From assembly GCA_963724665.1 (NCBI GenBank), contig CAVRVH010000009.1, positions 1-64,000 on the forward strand: a DNA stretch of 64,000 nt, read 5' to 3'. The stretch's first letter is position 1, and the number at the start of each line of letters is the position of its first letter. Positions 55,139-61,961 of this stretch are shown piece after piece. Source of the stretch: DASUPK01 sp963724665 (lineage in GTDB: Bacteria > Actinomycetota > Thermoleophilia > Solirubrobacterales > 70-9). Under the pieces are notes generated by a model that was not told where the DNA came from, searched no databases, and saw only the letters and a program-made list of their open reading frames with translations. Position numbers and translations under genes: made by a program.

Positions 55139-56719
55139 TTACGCGATCCGCTCGCGTTCAGCCTCTCGCAACTCGATCCGCCGGATCTTGCCGGTCAGGG
55201 TCTTGGGCAGCTCGTCAACGAACTCGATCCGGCGCGGATACGCGTAGGCCGAGAGATGGCCTCGGACGAATCCCTTGATCTCCTCGGCCAGCTCCTCCGA
55301 AGGCTCCGATCCCTCGACGAGCACGACGAACGCCTTGACGACATTGCCGCGGCGCTCATCGGGGGACGCCACGGCAGCAGCCTCCAGGACGGCCGGGTGC
55401 TCGATGCAGGCCGACTCGACCTCGAAGGGCCCGATCCGGTACCCGGCCGAAATGATCACGTCGTCGGCGCGGCCCGAGTACCAGAAGTAGCCGTCCTCGT
55501 CGCGCTCGGCCGCGTCCTTGGTGTGGAACCACTCGCCACCGAACGTCTCCTCGGCGGCCTCGGGGTTGTTCCAGTATCCGAGGGGATAGTGGGGGTTGGA
55601 GCGGGCGCGCAGGCAGATCTCGCCGCGCTCGCCGGTCCCGACCGGGTTCTCGTCCTCGTCGAGGATTTGTACGTCCCATCCCGGCATCGGCTTGCCCATC
55701 GAGCCCTCCCGCACGTCCATGAAGGGGAAGTTCCCGCAGAGTGGATACGACTCGCTGAGACCGTAGAAGTCGAGGACCGTGACCTCGTACTGGTCGCGGA
55801 ACCAGCGGATCGCTTCGGGGTTGAGCGGCTCCCCCGCGGAGCAGACCCGGCGGAAGCGCTGCGGGTAGCGCTTGCCGGCGTCCTCGATCGACATCATCGA
55901 ACGGATCGCCGTCGGGGTGGCGAAGACGTTGGTGACGCCGTGTCTGGAGAGCACCTCGAGCTGCTCGCGCGGATCGAAGCCTCCCTCGCGCTGATAGACG
56001 AACTGGACGGCGCCGTAGCGCCACGGCCCGATCAAGGGGCAGATGCCCGCCGCCCAAGCCCATTCGCCCATCCCGTGGAAGAGCTCGCCCTCCCGCACCT
56101 CGTGGCAATAGACGAACTCCTCGTGGCCGAGGATGTATCGGTGGGCGTGGAGGATGCCCTTGGCGAGCCCCGTGGTTCCCGACGTGTAGTAGATCTGAGC
56201 CGGGTCGTCGGCCGAGGTGTCGACGGTCTCGAAGCGATCGTCCTGCTCGGCGAGCAGCTTGGCGTCGAGCACGATCACCTCGTCGACCAGGGAACCCGGC
56301 ATCCGGTCGGCGTTGGCCGCGTCGGTGACGATCAGCCTCGGCTGCGAGTCCTTGATGCGGTGCTCGATTCCCTCGTCGCCGTAGAGGACTGACAGGGAGA
56401 GAAGAATCGCGCCGGCCTTCCAGGTGCCGAGGAACATCGCCGCGGTCTCCGGCGACGCGGGAGCGCAGACCGCCACCCGGTCCCCCCGTTCCACGCCGTG
56501 CGAGACGAGCAGGTTGGCGGCGCGGTCCGCCAGGGAGCGCTGCTCGGCCCAGCTCACCTCGCGCCGGTTGCCACGGAAGTCCTCGAAGACCATCGCGGTG
56601 CGATCGGCCGACTGGCCGTCGCAGACGTCGGCCGCGATGTTGTATCGATCGGGCACTCGCCAGCGATGCGCCTCGCAGGCCTCCTCGTAGGTGAGGGATT
56701 CGGTCGCGCTCATGCTCAT
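55139..56719 (-). CDS. AMP-forming acyl-CoA synthetase (acetyl/medium-chain type)
   Basis: A 526-aa ANL-family enzyme. YYTSGTTGLAKGI is the P-loop motif, DFYGLSESYP the A5 motif, YFWYSGRADDVIISAGYRIGP the hinge and ribose-binding region, and PKTLTGKIRR carries the catalytic Lys. EFVYCHEVREGELFHGMGEWAW and the overall length fit acetyl-CoA/medium-chain acyl-CoA synthetases. It makes acyl-CoA from a carboxylic acid, ATP and CoA. The chain length preference cannot be told. It lies beside a fatty-acid-synthesis fossil. Confidence 0.9.
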   Translation of the reverse strand: MSMSATESLTYEEACEAHRWRVPDRYNIAADVCDGQSADRTAMVFEDFRGNRREVSWAEQRSLADRAANLLVSHGVERGDRVAVCAPASPETAAMFLGTWKAGAILLSLSVLYGDEGIEHRIKDSQPRLIVTDAANADRMPGSLVDEVIVLDAKLLAEQDDRFETVDTSADDPAQIYYTSGTTGLAKGILHAHRYILGHEEFVYCHEVREGELFHGMGEWAWAAGICPLIGPWRYGAVQFVYQREGGFDPREQLEVLSRHGVTNVFATPTAIRSMMSIEDAGKRYPQRFRRVCSAGEPLNPEAIRWFRDQYEVTVLDFYGLSESYPLCGNFPFMDVREGSMGKPMPGWDVQILDEDENPVGTGERGEICLRARSNPHYPLGYWNNPEAAEETFGGEWFHTKDAAERDEDGYFWYSGRADDVIISAGYRIGPFEVESACIEHPAVLEAAAVASPDERRGNVVKAFVVLVEGSEPSEELAEEIKGFVRGHLSAYAYPRRIEFVDELPKTLTGKIRRIELREAERERIA

Positions 56720-56926
56720 GGACTCTCCTCCGCGTTGCTCGAGGACATCATCCCCGTTTTGACCGGCGCGGAACCCGAGGCAACGCTCTGGATTCCCTTC
56801 GGGAGTAGGCTGCCGGCCAATGAAGGCCGTGCTTCTGATCCTCGTTGCGTGCCTGCCGCTGCGGGAGCGCTAGGAGGGTCGCCATTGTTCCTCGGCCGGA
56901 GCAACAGTGACGGTTAATTGACGAGA

Positions 56927-56948
56927 GGGCTTCCGCGTGAAAGCGGGA
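56927..56948 (-). repeat. Dispersed hairpin repeat, TCACGCG loop class (copy 12)
   Basis: On the minus strand CCCGCTT-TCACGCG-GAAGCCC. It is 35 bp from copy 13. Confidence 0.7.
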
Positions 56949-56983
56949 GTCTCCGGCGAGTCGGCAGAGATCAGCTGAGAGTG

Positions 56984-57005
56984 CTGCTTTGGACGAAAAG
57001 CAGCG
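56984..57005 (+). repeat. Dispersed hairpin repeat, GGACGA loop class (copy 13)
   Basis: GCTGCTTT-GGACGA-AAAGCAGC, a perfect 8-bp stem, extended by AG/CT outside. This is the best match to the class consensus. Confidence 0.88.
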
Positions 57006-57050
57006 CTCTTCCTTAGGTGGGGACGCGGTCTGCATATAGAGGAGCCCCCG

Positions 57051-57438
57051 GTGGAGCGCCTCGCTGACAACTTTCTTTCTCAACCTGTCCGTGCTGGTGC
57101 CCCTGGCTGCCGTCTACGTGCTGGTCGACCTGCTGATCCATCCGCCGTCATCGCCACTTGCCGAGCTAGCGCTCGCCCTGGCTACGGTCGTGGTCACTGG
57201 GGTACTGACCTGGGGGCTGTATCGGGCGATGGTGGGCGCCGCCGTGCGCTGGGGCATGCCCGTCCGGGCGGCGTTCGACATGCACCGGCTGGAGCTATAT
57301 GAGCAGCTGGGATTGAAACGACCGCGCACCGACGTTCAGGAGCGAGATATCGCGAGGGCGGCGACCCGCATGATGCTTTACGCCGAACCCCTGGGCGAGT
57401 CCGTACGCGACAAACCAAAACCGCCGGAGGAGAAATGA
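57051..57438 (+). CDS. Small membrane protein with a probable one-base frame slip near 57,072
   Basis: A GTG at 57,051 starts MERLADNF; the next frame continues FLNLSVLVPLAAVYVLVDLL without a break in sense, through AELALALATVVVTGVLTWGLYRAM, to the end KPKPPEEK. The shift falls in AACTTTCTTTCTCAAC. The part in one frame from the GTG at 57,091 could also be a gene of 115 aa. Two membrane helices and a basic cytoplasmic tail (LKRPRTDVQERD) are seen. The next gene overlaps by ATGA. Function unknown. Confidence 0.6.
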
Positions 57439-57623
57439 ACGAGAAGCCGAGACGGGATCCGGAACGGGATCGACCCGAGCCGCCGCCACCACCCCCACCA
57501 CCGCCGCCACCCCCACCGCCACCCTCCGAATCACCTCCCGAGCGTAAGAAGATCGAGGAGGGCGATCAGGCACCGGCACCCACGGGACCTCCGCTTCCGG
57601 GTGAGGAGGAAGAGGACTACTAG
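57435..57623 (+). CDS. Small polyproline protein
   Basis: A 62-aa protein with a run of 15 prolines after an Arg/Glu start, then SESPPERKKIEEGD and an acidic end (EEEEDY). It begins in an ATGA overlap with the small membrane protein gene, so coupled expression is likely. Translating such a run needs elongation factor P. Polyproline rods can act as spacers or bind partner domains. The tract is made of mixed CCG/CCA/CCC codons, unlike a simple artefact. Confidence 0.6.
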   Translation: MNEKPRRDPERDRPEPPPPPPPPPPPPPPPSESPPERKKIEEGDQAPAPTGPPLPGEEEEDY

Positions 57624-58004
57624 AGGCCGGTCCCGTGCTTACCCACCAGCATCGGGGGAGGAGGGCCTGAGCGTTATCGGAACGCCTGGGAGGCCAGGTA
57701 CTCCTGACTCGCTCCCGAATGGAAGCAGCTGTTCGGTTTCGAGCCCCATCTACTCCTAATTCAGGCAATTCACCAGGTTTAGTGTTCGGTTTCAAAGGGC
57801 CTCATCGCCTAACCCCTTCAACTGCTGGGGGGTCCCCCTGCGTCATGTGTTCCAGCCGATTGTCGTGCCCAGGGAGAGCTGAGCTCGGGCTTGGGGCGAA
57901 GCCTGACTGGTTCAAGTCCAGTCGCCGCATCGGGGTTGATGGCCGGGCCCGCCAGCGCTTGGCACTAGGGTGTCACTGACTGGACATTGCAACGAGCTCT
58001 CGGG
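57624..58004 (+). other. Intergenic region with a tRNA-like 3' fragment
   Basis: No gene. At about 57,909-57,931, ACTGG-TTCAAGT-CCAGT resembles a T arm and CGCCGCA an acceptor strand, but no matching 5' half is found. It may be a decayed tRNA end or chance. Confidence 0.35.
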
Positions 58005-58790
58005 ATGACGGCTGACGAGCAGGACGCTTCGCTGGAAATCCATACGGACCATTTCGATGCCGTGATCTTCGACCTCGACGGCGTGATCACGGACACCGCC
58101 TCGGTCCACGAGGCCGCCTGGAAGCAGATGTTCGACCAGTGGCTCGCGAGCCGCCCGCACCGCGAAGGCGAGGATCACCGGCCGTTCTCGGAGGACGACT
58201 ACTACGGATACGTGGATGGAAAGTCGCGCTACGACGGAGTCCGGTCGTTTCTTGCCTCGCGTGGGATCTCGCTCCCGCGCGGCCAGCCAGGCGATCCCCC
58301 GACCGACGAAACCGTCTGCGGGCTGGGTAATCGCAAGGACGAGCTCTTCCTCGCCTTGCTGCGAGAGGGCGGGGTGGCCTCCTTCCCGTCCTCGATCGAG
58401 TTGCTGCGGCAGCTACGGACAGACGGGAGTCGCACGGCGATCATCTCCGCGTCGCGTAACTGCGTCCAGGTGCTCGAGGCAGCCGGAATCACCCGGCTCT
58501 TCGACGCGAAGGTCGATGGCGTGGACGCCGAGGCGCTGGGCTTGGAGGGCAAACCAGCCCCCGCGGTATTCCTGGAGGCCGCGAGCCGGCTCGGAGTCAA
58601 GCCGGAACGGGCCGCCGTCGTTGAGGACGCGCTCGCCGGCGTCGAGGCCGGTCGCCGCGGGGGTTTTGGGCTCGTCATCGGCGTCGACCGTGGTGGCCAT
58701 GCGGAGGCACTGCGTGAGAGGGGCGCCGACGTCGTCGTCGCCGACCTCAGTGCCGTGCGCGTTTCCTCGACCAGGCGCGACGACCGATGA
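58005..58790 (+). CDS. Beta-phosphoglucomutase-type HAD enzyme
   Basis: The ATG at 58,005 gives about 261 aa. FDAVIFDLDGVITDTASVH is the HAD nucleophile motif (DxDGV(I/L)TDT), typical of beta-phosphoglucomutases, with a helical cap (YYGYVDGKSRYDGV). AIISASRN is motif II, and AVVEDALAGVEAG the acidic motif IV. It converts beta-glucose-1-phosphate to glucose-6-phosphate. The next gene, a GH65 phosphorylase that makes beta-glucose-1-phosphate, starts in its stop codon, which supports the assignment. Confidence 0.93.
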   Translation: MTADEQDASLEIHTDHFDAVIFDLDGVITDTASVHEAAWKQMFDQWLASRPHREGEDHRPFSEDDYYGYVDGKSRYDGVRSFLASRGISLPRGQPGDPPTDETVCGLGNRKDELFLALLREGGVASFPSSIELLRQLRTDGSRTAIISASRNCVQVLEAAGITRLFDAKVDGVDAEALGLEGKPAPAVFLEAASRLGVKPERAAVVEDALAGVEAGRRGGFGLVIGVDRGGHAEALRERGADVVVADLSAVRVSSTRRDDR

Positions 58791-61228
58791 GCGACGCGGC
58801 GGCCGCGGGGACGCCGACGCTGGGCCGCTGGTCGCTCATCTACGAGGGCTTCGATCCGGAACAGGAGCCCCTGCGCGAGGCGCTCTGCGCGCTCGGGAAC
58901 GGACGCTTCGCCAGCCGTGGCTCGGCCCCCGAGGCGAATGCTGACGGGACTCACTACCCGGGCACCTACGCGGCCGGCGTGTACAACCGGCTGAAGAGCG
59001 AGGTTGCGGGCCGCGAGGTGGAGGACGAGTCGCTCGTCAACCTGCCGAACTGGCTCCACCTCGCCTTCCGGATCGAGGATGGCGAGTGGTTCGACGTCCG
59101 CGAGGTCGAGCTCGCCGAGTACCGTCAGACGCTCGATCTGCGGCGCGCGGTGCTGACGCGGAGGGTTCGGTTCCGTGATGGCGAGGGCCGTGAGACCGCG
59201 ATCGTGCAGCAGCGCTTCTTGAGCATGGCGAGACCGAACGTATTCGCGCTGGAGATGACTCTCCTGCCGGTCAACTGGTCGGGCCGGGTCACGTTCCGCT
59301 CCGCGCTCGACGGCCGGGTGTCGAACGGCGGGGTCGCGCGCTACCGCGGCCTTGCCAGCCACCACCTGGTGCCGATCGAGGCGCGCGCCGAGGGCCCCGA
59401 GACCATCCTGCTCGAGGTCGAGACCAGCCAGTCGCACGTTCGGATCGCCGAGGCTTCGCGGACCCGGCTGCTGCGCGATGGTGAGGCCGTCGCGCCGGCG
59501 TCCACGGCGATCCAGGAACAGGGCTATGTCGGCCTCGAGATCTCCTCTGAGGTGGACCTGGGGGAGGAGATCGCGGTGGAGAAGGTCACGACCGTGTACA
59601 CGTCGCGGGAGCCGGCAGTGTCCGAACCGGTCCTGGAAGCCGGCAGCGAGGTGGTCCGCCTATCCGGCTTCGACGAGCTGCTCGATGAACACGCATTGCG
59701 CTGGGAGGAGCTCTGGGACCTGTGCTCGCTCGAGTTGGAGGACGAGGAGGACCTGGTCCCCACCGAGTTGCGTCTCCATATCTTCCACCTGCTGACGAAC
59801 ATCTCTGAGCACGCCGCCGACATCGACGCCGGAGTTCCAGCCCGCGGACTGGCCGGAGAGGCATACCGCGGGCACGTGTTCTGGGACTCCCTCTTCGTCT
59901 ACCCCTTCCTCAACCTGCGTCTACCGGATCTGAGCCGCGCCCTGATCCGTTATCGCTACCGGCGGCTCAACTCGGCTCGCTGGGCCGCGAGGGATGCGGG
60001 GTACGACGGGGCCATGTACCCGTGGCAGAGCGGCTCGAACGGCACCGAGCTGACCCCGAAGCTCCACCTCAACCCCCGCTCCGGCCACTGGACCCCCGAC
60101 AACTCCAGGCTCCAGCGACACATCAATGCCGCGATCGCATACGACGTCTGGCTGTATCACCAAGCCACCAATGACATCGAGTTCCTCGCCCTCTGCGGGG
60201 CCGAGATGTTCATCGAGATCGCGCGCTTCTGGGCCAGCATCACGACATACGATTCGGCTCGCGACCGTTACCTGATCCGCGGGGTGGTCGGTCCCGATGA
60301 GTACCACGATGCCTATCCAGGCTCCGAGCGGCCCGGCATAGACAACAACGCCTACACCAACGCGATGGCGGCTTGGGTCCTGTGGCGAGTCCAGGACGTC
60401 CTCGGGGCGCTTCCCGAGCAGCGTCGTGAGGAGCTCTCACACACGCTCGTGCTGGGGCGCGAAGAGATCGAGCGGTGGGAGGAGATCAGCCGCAAGCTCT
60501 TCCTTCCCTTCCACGATGACGGGGTCCTGAGCCAGTTCGAGGGCTACGAAGAGCTGGAGGAGCTCGACTGGGAGGCCTACCGGGCGAGGTACGGGAACAT
60601 CCAGCGGCTGGACCGGATCCTCGAGGCCGAGGGGGACAGCCCAAACCGGTACAAGGCCTCGAAGCAGGCGGACGTGCTGATGCTCTTCTACCTGCTCTCC
60701 GCGGACGAGCTGGGGGAGCTCTTCGCCCGCCTCGGCTACCCGTTCGATCACGACACGATCCCCAAGAACGTCGAGTACTACATGGCGCGCACGTCCCACG
60801 GCTCCACCCTGAGCAAGGTGGTGCACGCCTGGGTACTGGTGCGCTCCGATCGCGAGCGAGCCTGGCAGCTGCTCTCCGAGGCGCTCGAGAGCGATCTCCT
60901 CGACCTCCAGGGCGGCACCACTCCGGAAGGGGTCCACCTCGGCGCGATGGCCGGAGCCGTGGATCTGGTTCAACGTGCCTTCACGGGGCTGGAGACCAGA
61001 GATGAGGTGCTGTGGCTCGACCCCAGAATCCCCGAGGAGCTGTCAAGGCTTGACCTCAGGCTCCGCTATCGGCGTCACTGGGGGCTGGAGATCGAGATCA
61101 CCAGAGACCGCGTCAGGGTCAGCGCCCGGCCTGCCGACACCTACCCGATCAGGATCGGCATCTGGGGCGAAATCTTCGAGCTGCACGCCGGTGCTTCCGT
61201 CGAGCGGTGCTCTGACAGGCGGCGATAA
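58787..61228 (+). CDS. GH65 family disaccharide phosphorylase
   Basis: An 813-aa protein, the normal GH65 length. The N-terminal beta-sandwich starts EALCALGNGRFASRG and YPGTYAAGVYNR. The (alpha/alpha)6 catalytic domain has HVFWDSLFVYPFLN, GAMYPWQSGSNGTE, the catalytic acid in VVGPDEYHD, and the phosphate-binding SHGSTLS loop. GH65 enzymes cleave maltose, trehalose, kojibiose or nigerose with inversion, giving beta-glucose-1-phosphate and glucose. The gene is coupled by ATGA to beta-phosphoglucomutase, which would use the product. The sugar cannot be told from sequence alone. Confidence 0.92.
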   Translation: MSDAAAAGTPTLGRWSLIYEGFDPEQEPLREALCALGNGRFASRGSAPEANADGTHYPGTYAAGVYNRLKSEVAGREVEDESLVNLPNWLHLAFRIEDGEWFDVREVELAEYRQTLDLRRAVLTRRVRFRDGEGRETAIVQQRFLSMARPNVFALEMTLLPVNWSGRVTFRSALDGRVSNGGVARYRGLASHHLVPIEARAEGPETILLEVETSQSHVRIAEASRTRLLRDGEAVAPASTAIQEQGYVGLEISSEVDLGEEIAVEKVTTVYTSREPAVSEPVLEAGSEVVRLSGFDELLDEHALRWEELWDLCSLELEDEEDLVPTELRLHIFHLLTNISEHAADIDAGVPARGLAGEAYRGHVFWDSLFVYPFLNLRLPDLSRALIRYRYRRLNSARWAARDAGYDGAMYPWQSGSNGTELTPKLHLNPRSGHWTPDNSRLQRHINAAIAYDVWLYHQATNDIEFLALCGAEMFIEIARFWASITTYDSARDRYLIRGVVGPDEYHDAYPGSERPGIDNNAYTNAMAAWVLWRVQDVLGALPEQRREELSHTLVLGREEIERWEEISRKLFLPFHDDGVLSQFEGYEELEELDWEAYRARYGNIQRLDRILEAEGDSPNRYKASKQADVLMLFYLLSADELGELFARLGYPFDHDTIPKNVEYYMARTSHGSTLSKVVHAWVLVRSDRERAWQLLSEALESDLLDLQGGTTPEGVHLGAMAGAVDLVQRAFTGLETRDEVLWLDPRIPEELSRLDLRLRYRRHWGLEIEITRDRVRVSARPADTYPIRIGIWGEIFELHAGASVERCSDRRR

Positions 61229-61267
61229 ACGAGGTACGGGCCTTACGGATTCGGGTATAGGAATGGT

Positions 61268-61918
61268 ATGGGGAAGTTGCAACACCCCAAGGGGAAGGAG
61301 ACCAAAAGTGCTGGCAAGGGGAATCTCGACGCCGGGGACCGCGGGGGCGAGGCCCAGGTCGAGCGGCTGACGCTGCGCGACGGATCAATCGTGATCGTCA
61401 GGGCGCTCGAGCGGGACGACGGTCCATTGGTCCAGGCGGTCTTCGAGCAGATGGGCGAGGAGGCGCGCTATAGGCGTTTCCTCGGCTTCAAGAAGCAGCT
61501 CTCGGCCAGGGATCGGGAGACGTTGACCGCGGTTGACCATCACGGCCACGAGGCGTTGGTTGCGCTCGATGCCGAAACCGGAGAGGCGATCGGGGTGGCG
61601 CGGCTGATCCAGGAGCCGGGACGGCCAGACACCGCGGAGGCGTCGGTCTCCGTGGCCGACGTCTGGCAAGGACGCGGTTTGGGCAGCATGCTTCTGGAGC
61701 GGTTGGTGACGAGGGCGCGCGAGGAAGGGGTGCGACGATTCACCGCCGTGCTCCTGACTCGCAACCGGTCGATGCTGCACCTCTTCGAGCAGGTCGGGGC
61801 TGCCCGGATCGCCTCTCGCTACGGGGACACCCTCGAGCTCGAGGTCGAGCTTCCGTTCGAGACCGGCGCGCCAATGGAGGCGATTCGCGCGGCCGCAGCC
61901 GGCGAGGTGCACGAGTAG
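61268..61918 (+). CDS. GNAT family N-acetyltransferase
   Basis: A 216-aa protein with a Lys-rich disordered start (about 30 residues) and a GNAT domain: VERLTLRDGSIVIVRALERDD, the VSVADVWQGRGLGSMLLERL acetyl-CoA pyrophosphate loop (Q-x-x-G-x-G), and NRSMLHLFEQVGA. EARYRRFLGFKKQLS resembles the GNAT domain appended to protein acyltransferases. The substrate is unknown. A short gap separates it from GH65. Confidence 0.88.
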   Translation: MGKLQHPKGKETKSAGKGNLDAGDRGGEAQVERLTLRDGSIVIVRALERDDGPLVQAVFEQMGEEARYRRFLGFKKQLSARDRETLTAVDHHGHEALVALDAETGEAIGVARLIQEPGRPDTAEASVSVADVWQGRGLGSMLLERLVTRAREEGVRRFTAVLLTRNRSMLHLFEQVGAARIASRYGDTLELEVELPFETGAPMEAIRAAAAGEVHE

Positions 61919-61961
61919 AGATCCCGCCGCCGAACGCGCTCCCCTGGCAACCGGAGTGGGC

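Larger units (their letters stand above)
56720..57050 (+). other. Intergenic region with two dispersed hairpins
   Basis: No gene is supported. It contains the TCACGCG-class and GGACGA-class hairpins in the paired arrangement also found at 15.83-15.90 kb. Confidence 0.5.
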
